Origin: Rhodobacter calidifons
GTDB lineage: Bacteria; Pseudomonadota; Alphaproteobacteria; Rhodobacterales; Rhodobacteraceae
Assembly (NCBI RefSeq): GCF_011174775.1
Contig: NZ_JAANHS010000003.1
Location: 282,389-346,388, forward strand
Direction of reading: 5' to 3'
DNA length: 64,000 nt
Numbering within the stretch: the stretch's first letter is position 1; each line of letters begins with the position of its first letter. Shown one piece after another: positions 34,820 to 43,630 of the stretch. The position numbers and the translations under genes were made by a program. Below the pieces are notes generated by a model. The model searched no databases and was not told the DNA's origin. It saw only the letters and a program-made list of their open reading frames with translations.

Positions 34820-35953
34820 TCAGCCGCCCGTGCCGTTGATGGCGACCGTCGCGCTTTGCATCAGCCCGTCCATCTGCAACCGCAGACTGTTGATGAACGC
34901 GACATAGGACTCCAGCACCCCGGCCAGCGACGGCACCGCCCGGGCCAGCGCATCGGCGCTGATGTAAAGCGCCGAGGCCAGGATCGCGACGGTCAGCACC
35001 AGCAGGAAACCGCTGCGGAAACTGCTGCGGCCTTCGGCTTCGGGAAGGGCGGCGGGCTCCGGGATGTCATCGACCGGCGCCTCGCTGGGCCGCAGGGTCG
35101 AGTTGATCTCCTCGACATCCGGCAACCGCGTGCGGCGACCCGCAGCGCGGTCGGCGGCCTCATCGGCCGTCTCGGGCGGAAGGACGGGCGCAGCGGAAGG
35201 CGCGGCAGGGGGCGCGGCGGGGGGCGCGGCGGCCACGCGCGCTGCCGGCACGGCCGCGTCGATGCCGAGATCGGGCTGCATTTCCAGCGGAGCGGCGGCT
35301 TCAGCGCGACGGGCCTGGGCTTCGCGCTCGGCCTCTTCTCGCAGGATGGCCAGGACGGATTCATCCACCGCATAAGCCGCAGGCGCCGCCTGAGGCACTT
35401 CGGGTTCCGGGGTTTCCGCGTCATCCCCTGCTTCGGCCACACCCGCGCCGGTCGCAGGGGCCTCGGGGGGCCGGACCGCTGCCGCCGGTTCGATGGTCTC
35501 GACCGAAGGCTCCGGGACAGGCGCGGCATGGGGCACGGGCGCAGCGGCCGGGGCCACCGCCTCTGACAAGTCGGGCGCGGGCAAGTCGGGCGCAGGGACG
35601 GTATTTGCAGGCCGGACAGCCTCTTCGCGGCCCGCCGGGACCGCCGGCCCCGGCTCAGGCTCCGACACCACCGGCGCAAGGGCCTCTGCCGCGGATGCAG
35701 CGGCCACCGGGGCGGGCGCCGGCTCGGCCGCGGGTTCGGGTTCAGGCGCGGCAACGGGCTCGGCAGGCGCGGGCGCCGCAGGCACCGGGGCTGCGGCAGG
35801 GGGTGCCGCAGCCGGCTCGGCCACTGCCGCGCGCGGCCGCATCTGATACCAGGCATGCCCGCAGTTGGCGCATTGCACGTCGCGTCCCGTTTCCGGAATC
35901 GCGTCTTCGGGCACCTCGTACTTGGCCTCGCAGTTCGGGCAAACCAACCGCAT
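34820..35953 (-). CDS. Zinc-ribbon membrane protein with Pro/Ala-rich linker
   Basis: The protein has 377 residues. The N-terminus is an MJ0042-type zinc ribbon: [19 protein letters not shown] followed by [12 protein letters not shown]. About 230 residues of Ala/Pro/Glu-rich low-complexity sequence follow. Then comes a segment [18 protein letters not shown], conserved in such proteins, and one membrane helix ([20 protein letters not shown]) near the C-terminus. The start at 35953 has GAGGGGACAGGA upstream and puts the ribbon at residue 1. Homologues are annotated only as zinc-ribbon proteins. The gene is divergent from ftsE. Confidence 0.8.
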   Translation of the reverse strand: MRLVCPNCEAKYEVPEDAIPETGRDVQCANCGHAWYQMRPRAAVAEPAAAPPAAAPVPAAPAPAEPVAAPEPEPAAEPAPAPVAAASAAEALAPVVSEPEPGPAVPAGREEAVRPANTVPAPDLPAPDLSEAVAPAAAPVPHAAPVPEPSVETIEPAAAVRPPEAPATGAGVAEAGDDAETPEPEVPQAAPAAYAVDESVLAILREEAEREAQARRAEAAAPLEMQPDLGIDAAVPAARVAAAPPAAPPAAPSAAPVLPPETADEAADRAAGRRTRLPDVEEINSTLRPSEAPVDDIPEPAALPEAEGRSSFRSGFLLVLTVAILASALYISADALARAVPSLAGVLESYVAFINSLRLQMDGLMQSATVAINGTGG

Positions 35954-36125
35954 TCCTGTCCCCTCAACGCCTGTTTTTCCGGTCGCCACCAAAAGTTGTA
36001 ATCCTTAATTCCTGTCGTTCCAAGGCTTTGTCGCGCGCTCTTGTGCAATCGTTTCCCCCTGTGCGATGGAAAGCGCAGTCACTTCGGCGCCGCAGGGGTC
36101 GGCGGCCCGAAGCCGAAACCAGGGG

Positions 36126-36803
36126 ATGACCGTGATCAGCTTCGAGAACGTGGCCTACAGCTATGGCGGGGGCGAGCTTCTGACGGATGTCTCGCTCAAG
36201 CTGGCGCCGGGGTCGTTCCACTTTCTGACCGGGCCCTCCGGCGCGGGCAAATCCACCTTCCTCAAGCTGGCCTATGCCGAGCTGCGCCCCACCTCGGGCC
36301 GGGTCATGCTGTTCGACAATGACGTGACCAGGCTGTCGCGCGACGACGTGGCGCGCACCCGCCGCCGCATCGGCATCGTGCATCAGGACTGCAAGTTCCT
36401 CGACCACATGACGCTGGCCGCCAACATGGCGCTGCCCTTCACCGTCTCGGACCGCGAAAGCAGCCCCCAGGACATGGAAGATCTGCTCGGCTGGGTCGGT
36501 CTGAAGCACCTCGCCGACGCCCTTCCCCCGCAGCTGTCGGGCGGCGAACGCCAGCGCGCGGCACTTGCCCGCGCCGTCATCGTCGATCCCGACGTGATCC
36601 TCGCGGACGAGCCCACCGGCAACGTGGACTGGGAGATGTCGCTGCGCATCCTGACGCTGCTGGTGGAACTGAACAAGATGGGCAAGACGATCCTCGTCGC
36701 CACCCACGACCTGAACCTGATCCGCCAGGCCAAGGCGCAGATCCCGGCCCGCGTGCTGCGCATCCGGTCGCATCGGGTCCAGCTTGCGGGGGCCGACCTG
36801 TGA
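36126..36803 (+). CDS. ftsE: Cell-division ATP-binding protein FtsE
   Basis: The protein has 225 residues. The ABC motifs are complete: Walker A GPSGAGKST, Q-loop IVHQDCKFLDHMTLAANMA, signature LSGGERQRAALARA, Walker B VILADEPTGNVD and the switch His in VATHD. The FtsE-specific pattern of ISFENVAYSYGGGELLTDVS at the N-terminus supports the name. With FtsX it activates periplasmic septal hydrolases. The ATG at 36126 was chosen for fold length. ftsX is coupled by GTGA. Confidence 0.94.
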   Translation: MTVISFENVAYSYGGGELLTDVSLKLAPGSFHFLTGPSGAGKSTFLKLAYAELRPTSGRVMLFDNDVTRLSRDDVARTRRRIGIVHQDCKFLDHMTLAANMALPFTVSDRESSPQDMEDLLGWVGLKHLADALPPQLSGGERQRAALARAVIVDPDVILADEPTGNVDWEMSLRILTLLVELNKMGKTILVATHDLNLIRQAKAQIPARVLRIRSHRVQLAGADL

Positions 36804-37696
36804 AACTGCCCGCCGCCAAGCCCGCCTCGCCCGCCACCCGCGCGCTTCAGGTCGTCCCGCCCTCCGGCCCGACCGCCTGGCTGACGACCTTCACCGCCGG
36901 CGCGATGACCTTCCTCTGCGTCTTCGCGCTGGCCCTGTCGCTGGCCTCGGGCCGCCTGGCGAACCGCTGGTCCGAGGCGCTGGCCAGGACCGCCACCATC
37001 CGCCTGTCCGCCCCGGCCGAACAGGTCCAGATCCAGACCGACGCGATCCTTGCCACCCTGGCCACGACGCCCGGCATCGCCAGCTTCCGCGCGCTGGACG
37101 ATGCCGAGACGCGCGCGCTGCTGGAACCCTGGTTCGGCCCCGGCCTGCCGGTCGAGGCGCTGCCGATCCCCCGCCTGATCCAGGTGGTCGAGGCCGACCC
37201 GCCCTATGATTCCGAAGGCCTGCGACAACGCCTTGCCGCCGAGGCCCCGGGCGCGCTTCTGGACGACCACACCCGCTGGCGCCGCCCGCTGGCCGAAGCC
37301 GCGGCACGCATCCGCCTTCTGGGGGTGCTGTCGATCGCGCTGATCGGCGGCGCCATGGCCGCGATGATCACGCTGGCCGCCCGCGCCGCGCTGGCCACCA
37401 ATGCCGAGGTGATCCACGTCCTCCGCCTGGTCGGGGCCAAGGACAGCTACATCGCCCGCGCCTTCGTCCGCCGCTTCACCCTGCGCGCCCTGACCGGGGC
37501 GGCCATCGGCGCCGCCGCCGGCCTGATCGGCGTCGCGGCCCTGCCCGCCGCCGATGCCGCCGGAGGCTTCCTGACCGGCCTCGGCTTCACCGGCTGGGGC
37601 TGGCTCTGGCCGCTCGCCCTGCCGCCCCTTGCCGCGATCGTGGCCTTCTTCGCCACCCGCCGCGCCGCCTTCCAGAAACTGCGAGAGCTGACATGA
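36800..37696 (+). CDS. ftsX: Cell-division protein FtsX
   Basis: The 298-residue protein has a GTG start overlapping the ftsE stop. The FtsX topology is visible: first helix after TAWLTTFTAGAMTFLCVFAL, a periplasmic domain with ATIRLSAPAEQVQIQTDAIL and FGPGLPVEALPIPRLIQV, then three further helices (ALIGGAMAAMITLAARAAL, TGAAIGAAAGLIGVAALP and WLWPLALPPLAAIVAFFA). HVLRLVGAKDSYIARAFVRRF is the conserved cytoplasmic coupling loop for FtsE. Confidence 0.92.
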   Translation: MKLPAAKPASPATRALQVVPPSGPTAWLTTFTAGAMTFLCVFALALSLASGRLANRWSEALARTATIRLSAPAEQVQIQTDAILATLATTPGIASFRALDDAETRALLEPWFGPGLPVEALPIPRLIQVVEADPPYDSEGLRQRLAAEAPGALLDDHTRWRRPLAEAAARIRLLGVLSIALIGGAMAAMITLAARAALATNAEVIHVLRLVGAKDSYIARAFVRRFTLRALTGAAIGAAAGLIGVAALPAADAAGGFLTGLGFTGWGWLWPLALPPLAAIVAFFATRRAAFQKLRELT

Positions 37697-38418
37697 CCCC
37701 GATCCGCTGGCTTCTGTCGCTGGTGTTCATCGTCCAGATGTATCTGGCCATGGCGATCATGGGCGTGCTCTTCACCCCCCTCGCGCTCGCCTCGCGCCGG
37801 GGCGCGCGCTTCGCGGCCAAGACCTTCTGCCGTTGGGTGATCTTCACGCTCCGCCTCCTCTGCGGCACGCGCTGCGAGATCCGCGGCACCCCGCCCACAA
37901 CCGAGGCGCTGATCGCCGCCAAGCATCAGAGCTTTCTCGACATCATCCTGATCTTCAATGCCGTCCCCGCGGCCAAGTTCATCATGAAGCGCGAGCTGAT
38001 GTTCGCCCCCTTCCTGGGCCAGTACGCCCTGCGGATCGGCTGCGTCCCGGTGGACCGCGGCAAGCGCGGCGCGGCCATCGCCAGGATGAAGGCCGATGTC
38101 GCGCGTGGCGCGGCCGAGCCCGGCCAGCTCATCATCTATCCGCAAGGCACCCGCGTCGCCCCCGGCGCGATCAGACCCTACAAGGTCGGCACCGGCCTCC
38201 TCTACCAACAGCTTGGCCAACCCTGCGTGCCGGTGGCAACCAACGTCGGCATCTTCTGGCCCAGGCGCGGCATCCTCCGCAAACCCGGGCTGGCGGTTGT
38301 CGAGTTCCTCGACCCCATCGCCCCCGGCCTGCCGATCCCCGAGTTCATGGCGCGTCTGGAAGCCGAGATCGAAACGCAGTCCAACCGCCTGATGGCCGAA
38401 GCCGGCTTTCGCGGCTAG
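37693..38418 (+). CDS. plsC: Lysophospholipid acyltransferase (PlsC-like)
   Basis: The protein has 241 residues. The acyltransferase motif HX4D is present as KHQSFLDIILI, block II lies around KRELMFAPFLGQYALRIG, block III is YPQGTRVAPG, and the VPVATNVG segment is block IV. One N-terminal membrane helix (WLLSLVFIVQMYLAMAIMGVL). It makes phosphatidic acid from lysophosphatidic acid at the inner membrane; related acyltransferases could use other acceptors. It is coupled to ftsX by ATGA, an arrangement seen in related species. Confidence 0.9.
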   Translation: MTPIRWLLSLVFIVQMYLAMAIMGVLFTPLALASRRGARFAAKTFCRWVIFTLRLLCGTRCEIRGTPPTTEALIAAKHQSFLDIILIFNAVPAAKFIMKRELMFAPFLGQYALRIGCVPVDRGKRGAAIARMKADVARGAAEPGQLIIYPQGTRVAPGAIRPYKVGTGLLYQQLGQPCVPVATNVGIFWPRRGILRKPGLAVVEFLDPIAPGLPIPEFMARLEAEIETQSNRLMAEAGFRG

Positions 38419-38427
38419 AGCGGGCAA

Positions 38428-38459
38428 CCGACGAGAAGCCGAAGGCGCACGAGGAGGCG
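38428..38459. repeat. GACGAG/GCCGAAGGC intergenic repeat, copy 2 (convergent gap)
   Basis: The 32 bp match 28763-28794 at 31 of 32 positions, followed by GGCGCCACAGGC repeated twice in partial form. It is located between plsC (+) and the secreted hypothetical gene (-). Confidence 0.8.
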
Positions 38460-38553
38460 CCACAGGCAGGCGCCACAGGCGGCCGGGTCCGCGACACCCG
38501 CCGTAGGCCCCCCGGCCCGGAACGCGGCAAGACCTGCCCCGGCCCTGACAGGC

Positions 38554-39039
38554 TCAGCTCAGCGGACAGTCAGCGACCTCGACATCCAGCGCCAGCGTCG
38601 CGTCCGGCCCGAAGTCCAGACCCGAGACGTTGATATAAAGCGCCCCGGTCTCGGCCCAGACCTCCGTCACCGGCATCGTGCTTGCTGCGGGATCCACCGC
38701 AACGCTTTCGAACAGGGCGCAGTCCGTCTCGAAGCGCAGCACATAGCCGTTGAAAGCCGCCTCGAAGAACTGCCCGCTGCCGCGCGGATAGGACAGTTCG
38801 ATGCGCCCCGGCAGGATCTCGACCGTCACCGGCACCACATCCAGGCCCCCGGTCAGCCCCTCGGGCTCCAGCCCGAATTCGACGCCCTGGCCCACCATCA
38901 CCGTCCGCCCGCGCGCTTGCAGATAGGGGGTATCGCGGTTGTCCCAGGTCTCGACCGTGAAGGTCACCAGCCGCCCTTCCAGCGTCCCCGCCGCGCCCTG
39001 CCCCGCCAGAAGCGCCGCGAGAATCAGCCCGCGGATCAT
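38554..39039 (-). CDS. Secreted hypothetical protein
   Basis: The protein has 161 residues. The N-terminus [17 protein letters not shown] is a signal peptide. The mature part is beta-rich (VTFTVETWDNRDTPYLQARG and GRIELSYPRGSGQFFEAAF) with two cysteines (ETDCALFE and VADCPLS) that could pair. The start overlaps the gdx stop by 4 bp. No family is recognised. Cotranslation with gdx and accA suggests only a shared transcript. Confidence 0.75.
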   Translation of the reverse strand: MIRGLILAALLAGQGAAGTLEGRLVTFTVETWDNRDTPYLQARGRTVMVGQGVEFGLEPEGLTGGLDVVPVTVEILPGRIELSYPRGSGQFFEAAFNGYVLRFETDCALFESVAVDPAASTMPVTEVWAETGALYINVSGLDFGPDATLALDVEVADCPLS

Positions 39040-39350
39040 GCGAATTTCAGCGCCACGATGCCGGCGAGGATCAGCAGCACCCCCAGAACCCGCAGCAGGT
39101 TCACCGGCTCCTGAAACAGGAAGACCGCCGCAACGGCGGTCCCGATCGCCCCGATCCCGACCCAGACCGCATAGGCCGTCCCCACCGGCAGCGCCTTCAT
39201 CGCGACCGACAGCAGGTAGAACGACCCCAGGGCCAGCACGATGGTCACGACCGAAGGCACCAGCCGGGTGAACCCGTCGGAAAACTTCAGACCCAGCGCC
39301 CAGCCCATTTCCAGCACACCGGCGATGACCAGAATCAGCCAGGGATTCAC
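39036..39350 (-). CDS. gdx: SMR-family guanidinium exporter (Gdx/SugE-like)
   Basis: The protein has 104 residues and four membrane helices. [20 protein letters not shown] and [20 protein letters not shown] contain the essential Glu and the WAxGLK-type and GTAYAVWxGIG signatures of the SugE/Gdx branch, rather than the EmrE multidrug branch. Gdx proteins export guanidinium in exchange for protons as dual-topology dimers. The start is a GTG overlapping the accA stop (GTGA), so translation is coupled and no separate riboswitch leader exists. Confidence 0.88.
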   Translation of the reverse strand: MNPWLILVIAGVLEMGWALGLKFSDGFTRLVPSVVTIVLALGSFYLLSVAMKALPVGTAYAVWVGIGAIGTAVAAVFLFQEPVNLLRVLGVLLILAGIVALKFA

Positions 39351-40306
39351 GCCGCCAGACCCTTCGACCCCATGTCGAGGAACTTCTGCCGCCGCTCCCG
39401 GACCAGCGTCTCGGGCTTCTTGCCGGACAGCTCGCCCAGCATCGCCTCGATCGCCTTGCCGACCGCCTCGATCGCCTCTTTCGGCGCGCGCTGCGCCCCG
39501 CCGACGGGCTCTTTCACGATCCGGTCGATGATGCCCAGCTTCTGCAGATCCTGCGCCGTCAGCCGCAGCGCCTCGGCCGCCTCGCGCATCTTCTCGGCGT
39601 CCTTCCACAGGATGCTGGCGCAGCCCTCGGGCGAGATGACGGAATAGATCGAATGTTCCAGCATCGCGACCCGGTTCGCCGTGGCAAAGGCCACCGCGCC
39701 GCCCGATCCGCCTTCGCCGATCACCACGCTGACCAGCGGCACGCCGATCGTCAGGCATTTCTCGGTGGACCGGGCGATGGCCTCGGCCTGACCGCGCTCT
39801 TCGGCGCCCTTGCCGGGATAGGCCCCCGCCGTGTCGATCAGCGTGATGACGGGCAGGCGGAAACGGTCGGCCAGGTCCATCAGCCGGATCGCCTTGCGAT
39901 AGCCCTCGGGCCGTGCCATGCCGAAATTGCGCTGGATGCGCGACTTGGTGTCGTTGCCCTTCTCGTGCCCGATCACCATGACCGGCCGGTCGTTGAACCG
40001 CGCCAGCCCGCCGATCACGGCATGGTCGTCGGCAAAGGCCCGGTCCCCGGCCAGCGCGGTGAACTCGGTGAACAGCCCCTCGACATAGTCCAGGCAATGC
40101 GGCCGTTCGGGGTGGCGGGCGACCTGGCATTTCTGCCAGGGCGTCAGCGTCTTGTAGAGATCGCGCAGCGCCTGGTCGGCCTTGCGGTCCAGCGCCTCGG
40201 CCTCTTTCGTGACATCCATGCCGGGGTTGGTCCGGGCCATGGCGCGAAGTTCCTCGGCCTTGCCCTCGATGTCGGCAAGCGGCTTTTCGAAGTCGAGATA
40301 CTGCAT
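39347..40306 (-). CDS. accA: Acetyl-CoA carboxylase carboxyltransferase subunit alpha
   Basis: The protein has 319 residues, the usual length. [20 protein letters not shown] opens the coiled N-terminal region. [53 protein letters not shown] and the oxyanion region [16 protein letters not shown] belong to the crotonase-fold core. It forms the carboxyltransferase with AccD (13744-14673), making malonyl-CoA for fatty acids. gdx and a secreted hypothetical gene are coupled downstream. Confidence 0.95.
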   Translation of the reverse strand: MQYLDFEKPLADIEGKAEELRAMARTNPGMDVTKEAEALDRKADQALRDLYKTLTPWQKCQVARHPERPHCLDYVEGLFTEFTALAGDRAFADDHAVIGGLARFNDRPVMVIGHEKGNDTKSRIQRNFGMARPEGYRKAIRLMDLADRFRLPVITLIDTAGAYPGKGAEERGQAEAIARSTEKCLTIGVPLVSVVIGEGGSGGAVAFATANRVAMLEHSIYSVISPEGCASILWKDAEKMREAAEALRLTAQDLQKLGIIDRIVKEPVGGAQRAPKEAIEAVGKAIEAMLGELSGKKPETLVRERRQKFLDMGSKGLAA

Positions 40307-40394
40307 GGCGCTTCCTTTTCGGGATGGCCCCTATATGCCCGGGGGCAGGTACCGATGCAACTCGGCACTGGCGGATGCGGCAGCCGTCGGCACC

Positions 40395-41162
40395 TCAGCG
40401 CCCGGTCTCGTGCTCCAGCCGCTGCCGGGCGATGGCTTCGTTCTTCTCGGCGCGCATCTGGTCGTGGAAGGCCTGTTCCACAAAGGCCAGATGCGCCGTG
40501 ACGGCGGCGCGCGCGGCGACCGGGTCGCGCGCCTGGATGCCCGCGTTCATCGCCCGGTGCTGGTCCAGAAGCTGGTCCCGCGTCATGCGGTTCTTGAACA
40601 TGACCTGCCGGTTGTAGAACACCCCCTGCCGCAACAGCTCGAACATCGACCGCAGCATGTGCAGCATGATGACGTTGTGGCTGGCCTCGATGATCGCCAT
40701 GTGGAATTCCGCATCCAGCTGCGCCTCGTCCGAAGGGTCGCGCTTCTGATGCGCCAGTTCCATCTTGCCGAAGATCGTGTCGATGACCTTCAGGTCGGTC
40801 TCCGACCCATGGACCGCCGCGCGTTCCGCCGCCAGCCCCTCCATGTCCCGCCGGAAGCTGATGTAGTCGAACACCGCCTCCTCATGCGTCGAGAACAGCC
40901 GGATCAGCGCCGGCGAAAAGGCCGAGCCCAGCACTTCGGCGACGAAGATGCCCGCCCCGGCGCGGCTGACCAGCAGCCCGGCCTCGGCCAGTTCGGCGAT
41001 GGCATCGCGCAGGGAGGGGCGCGAAACGCCCAGCCGCTCGGCCAGGTCGCGCTCCGAGGGCAGACGCTCTCCCGGGCGGAGGATCCCGCGCAGGATCAGC
41101 TGCTCGATCTGGCGAACGACGGCGCTGGAAAGCTTTTCCGGCGCGACTTTCAGGAACGGCAT
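40395..41162 (-). CDS. GntR-family regulator, FadR subfamily
   Basis: The 255-residue protein has a winged HTH at residues 10-75: VRQIEQLILRGILRPGERLP, SERDLAERLGVSRPSLRDAI and LAEAGLLVSRAGAGIFVA. The all-helical FCD effector domain follows, with metal-site candidates AEFHMAIIEASHN and HRAMNAG. This is the FadR/PdhR/LldR arrangement; the ligand is likely a small carboxylate. An inverted repeat with GGTC/GACC lies 29 bp upstream (41191-41213) and could be its operator. No metabolic operon is adjacent except accA downstream. Confidence 0.9.
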   Translation of the reverse strand: MPFLKVAPEKLSSAVVRQIEQLILRGILRPGERLPSERDLAERLGVSRPSLRDAIAELAEAGLLVSRAGAGIFVAEVLGSAFSPALIRLFSTHEEAVFDYISFRRDMEGLAAERAAVHGSETDLKVIDTIFGKMELAHQKRDPSDEAQLDAEFHMAIIEASHNVIMLHMLRSMFELLRQGVFYNRQVMFKNRMTRDQLLDQHRAMNAGIQARDPVAARAAVTAHLAFVEQAFHDQMRAEKNEAIARQRLEHETGR

Positions 41163-41190
41163 GGCGGGGCCCCAATCACGGACGCCGATG

Positions 41191-41213
41191 ATTGGTCCAG
41201 AAATATGACCGAT
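41191..41213. promoter_or_regulatory. Candidate GntR operator upstream of its own gene
   Basis: ATTGGTC-N9-GACCGAT is an inverted repeat with one mismatch. FadR-type regulators often bind GGTC/GACC half-sites, but usually with shorter spacers, so this is tentative. Confidence 0.3.
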
Positions 41214-41230
41214 TTCTCGCCGTTACAACG

Positions 41231-41257
41231 AAAAAGGGGCCGGAGTTGACCGGCCCC
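41231..41257 (-). terminator. Intrinsic terminator of the OmpA-like lipoprotein gene
   Basis: On the minus strand a perfect 8-bp stem (GGGGCCGG / CCGGCCCC with a 6-nt loop) is followed by five T. It lies 23 bp after the lipoprotein stop. Confidence 0.85.
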
Positions 41258-41279
41258 CGCTGCAACTGGTGTCGCCGGA

Positions 41280-41936
41280 TCAGCGCGTCGGGCGGATGAT
41301 GATTTCCACCCGGCGGTTCTGAGCGCGGCCCTGCGGCGTCAGGTTCGACGCGATCGGCTGGTCCTCGCCCCGGCCGAAGGCCACGATGCGGTTCCCCGGC
41401 ACCCCGCTTTCGCGCAGGATCGAGGCCACGGCGACCGCGCGACGCTGCGACAGGTCCTGGTTGTAGGCGGCCGAGCCGGTGTTGTCGGTGTGGCCGATCA
41501 CCTCGATCCGGCTGTTGGGATATTTCAAGAGGCTTGACGCCACGGCATTCAGGTCGCGGCGCAGGTCGGGGCGCACCGCGGCGCTGTCCACGGCGAACAG
41601 CAGGTCCTGCGGCATGTTGACGATCAGGTATTCGCCCGTGTTCGTCACCGAGATGTTCGAGTTCAGCGAACCGCGCAGTTCGGCCGCCTGCCGGTCAAGG
41701 TCGGCGCCGATGATCGCGCCGGTGCCCGCACCCAGCGCGCCACCGATGATCGCGCCTTTCAGACGGTCCTTGTCCGAGGACACCGCCGCACCCGCCACGG
41801 CGCCGGTCAGGCCGCCGATGATCGCGCCGCTGCGCTGGCGGGCGTTCGGGTCATCGGGATAGGCGTTGGGATCGACGCAGGCGGTCAGGGTCAACGCGCC
41901 GGCCACGGCCAGGATCAGGGGGGTCTTCATCATCAT
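41280..41936 (-). CDS. OmpA-family lipoprotein with glycine zipper (YiaD-like)
   Basis: The protein has 218 residues. The lipoprotein signal is KTPLILAVAGALTLTAC with Cys20. Next is a glycine-zipper region (AIIGGLTGAVAGAAV and AIIGGALGAGTGAIIG). The C-terminal OmpA domain (about 105-215) has LLFAVDSAAVRPDL, IEVIGHTDNTGSAAYNQDLS and GRAQNRRVEIIIRP with the peptidoglycan-binding Asp and Arg. Three consecutive ATGs form the start; the first is given. It should tether the outer membrane to peptidoglycan. An intrinsic terminator follows. Confidence 0.9.
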   Translation of the reverse strand: MMMKTPLILAVAGALTLTACVDPNAYPDDPNARQRSGAIIGGLTGAVAGAAVSSDKDRLKGAIIGGALGAGTGAIIGADLDRQAAELRGSLNSNISVTNTGEYLIVNMPQDLLFAVDSAAVRPDLRRDLNAVASSLLKYPNSRIEVIGHTDNTGSAAYNQDLSQRRAVAVASILRESGVPGNRIVAFGRGEDQPIASNLTPQGRAQNRRVEIIIRPTR

Positions 41937-42055
41937 GTTTGCTCTCGCCTCGAAAGTGCGCCCATTGGTGGGCCTGTGCTCAGACCCCTGCCACAATACA
42001 TCAACGCCGTCGATAGGCTGCCGGTTCCCTGCGCCGTCGGCAGGGTTCCGCGCAT

Positions 42056-42886
42056 TCACAACTCTGTGCGCGCCGCCTCCCAGGCCAACATCGCGCGCTT
42101 GCGCGGCAGGCCCCAGTGATAGCCGCCCAGCCCCCCGTCCCGGCGCAAGGCCCTGTGGCACGGGATCAGAAACGAGATCGGGTTCCGCCCCACCGCCGTC
42201 CCCACCGCCCGGTGCGCCCGCGGATGGCCGATCGCGCTGGCAATGTCGGCATAGGTGGTGACATGGCCCGTGGGGATCGCCAGCAGCGCCTCCCACACCT
42301 TGATCTGGAACGGCGCGCCGATCAGGTGCAGGGGCGTCGCCCGCCCGCCGAAGGCTGCCTCGACCAGGGGAAGGATCGCCGCGCGGTCCTCCAGGTAGTC
42401 CGCCCTCGGCCAGCGCCGGGCCAGATCCTGCCACGCCGCCTCGGCTCCCACCTCATCGGCAAAGCCCATCCCGCAGATGCCCTTCTCGGTGGCCATGACC
42501 AGGGCCGGGCCGAAGGGGCTTTCATACCAGCCCCAGCGGATCGTCAGCCCCGCGCCGCCCCTGGCATAGTCGCCGGGGCTCATCGCCTCCCAGGTCAGGA
42601 ACAGGTCATGCAAACGCCCCGTGCCCGACAGCCCCGTCTCCAGCGCCGTGCCAAGCAGCGTGTGGCGTTCGGCCAGCAGCCGCCGCGCATGGCCCAGAGT
42701 CAGGTACTGCTGATACCGTTTCGGGCTCACCCCGACCCACTGGCTGAAGACGCGCTGAAAATGCGCGGGGCTCATGTTCATCCGCCGGGCCAGCGCCTCC
42801 AGCGTCAGCGCGGGGCCTTCCGCGTCGATCACCTGCAAGGCGCGGCCGATCACCTGATAGTGGTAGGACGGGGATTGATCGGTCAT
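42056..42886 (-). CDS. Ada-like AraC domain fused to O6-methylguanine-DNA methyltransferase
   Basis: The 276-residue protein has an N-terminal AraC-type HTH (LTLEALARRMNMSPAHFQRV then GVSPKRYQQYLTLGHARRLL), followed by a methyltransferase domain with the active-site motif ISFLIPCHRALRRDG, the Arg finger region GHPRAHRAVGTAVGRNP and IPTGHVTTYADIA. It repairs O6-alkylguanine by transferring the alkyl group to the PCHR cysteine. The N-terminal zinc/phosphotriester domain of E. coli Ada is missing, so methylation-driven activation by that route is not expected. AAGGAGAA precedes the ATG. It is divergent from nth, another repair gene. Confidence 0.92.
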   Translation of the reverse strand: MTDQSPSYHYQVIGRALQVIDAEGPALTLEALARRMNMSPAHFQRVFSQWVGVSPKRYQQYLTLGHARRLLAERHTLLGTALETGLSGTGRLHDLFLTWEAMSPGDYARGGAGLTIRWGWYESPFGPALVMATEKGICGMGFADEVGAEAAWQDLARRWPRADYLEDRAAILPLVEAAFGGRATPLHLIGAPFQIKVWEALLAIPTGHVTTYADIASAIGHPRAHRAVGTAVGRNPISFLIPCHRALRRDGGLGGYHWGLPRKRAMLAWEAARTEL

Positions 42887-42985
42887 GGCGTTCTCCTTGG
42901 CCTGGCAATCTAGTCGCACCCCGCCGGCCCCGCGACCCGTTTCCTGCGGCTTGTCGTGGCCCGCCTTTCGTGCTGCATAGGGCCC

Positions 42986-43630
42986 ATGACCCCGCAGCTT
43001 CCCTACGCCACGCTCCGCCAGATCTTCGCCCGCTTCGCCGGGATCGAGCCCGAACCGAAGAGCGAGCTTGAACATGTCAACGCCTTCACCCTTCTCGTCG
43101 CCGTGGCGCTTTCGGCCCAGGCGACCGATGTCGGCGTGAACAAGGCCACGCGCAGGCTGTTCCAGATCGCCGACACGCCGGAAAAGATGCTTGCCCTGGG
43201 CGAGGACGGCCTCATCGAACACATCAGGACCATCGGCCTTTACCGCAACAAGGCCAGGAACGTCATCAAGCTCTCCCGCCTCCTGATCGAGACCTTCGGC
43301 GGCGAGGTCCCCTCCTCCCGCGCGGCGCTGATGACCCTGCCGGGGGTGGGGCGCAAGACCGCCAATGTCGTCCTGAACATGTGGTTCCACCACCCCGCCC
43401 AGGCCGTCGACACCCACATCTTCCGCGTCGGCAACCGCACCGGCATCTGCCCCGGCCGCGACGAGACCGCCGTCGAACGCGCCATCGAGGACAACGTGCC
43501 GGTGGAATACCAGGCCCACGCCCACCACTGGCTTATCCTGCATGGCCGGTATATCTGCACCGCGCGCAAACCCAGATGCGGCATCTGCCCGATCCGGGAC
43601 TGGTGCCTATATGAGGAAAAAACCGCATGA
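42986..43630 (+). CDS. nth: Endonuclease III
   Basis: The protein has 214 residues. The helix-hairpin-helix LMTLPGVGRKTANVVLN carries the catalytic Lys, AVDTHIFRVGNRTG the catalytic Asp, and the C-terminal cluster loop has spacing C-X6-C-X2-C-X5-C (CTARKPRCGICPIRDWC). It is a bifunctional glycosylase/AP lyase for oxidised pyrimidines. The start at 42986 gives the normal length; an in-frame ATG ten codons upstream lacks support. The adenosine kinase gene overlaps by 4 bp. Confidence 0.95.
   Translation: MTPQLPYATLRQIFARFAGIEPEPKSELEHVNAFTLLVAVALSAQATDVGVNKATRRLFQIADTPEKMLALGEDGLIEHIRTIGLYRNKARNVIKLSRLLIETFGGEVPSSRAALMTLPGVGRKTANVVLNMWFHHPAQAVDTHIFRVGNRTGICPGRDETAVERAIEDNVPVEYQAHAHHWLILHGRYICTARKPRCGICPIRDWCLYEEKTA

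Noticed and set aside
39347..40394. Guanidine riboswitch for gdx
   Set aside because: gdx is coupled inside the accA stop; there is no leader of its own, and no riboswitch-like sequence was seen upstream of accA.
42027..42045. Terminator after the Ada-like gene
   Set aside because: A 6-bp CCCTGC/GCAGGG stem is present but no T-run follows on the minus strand.
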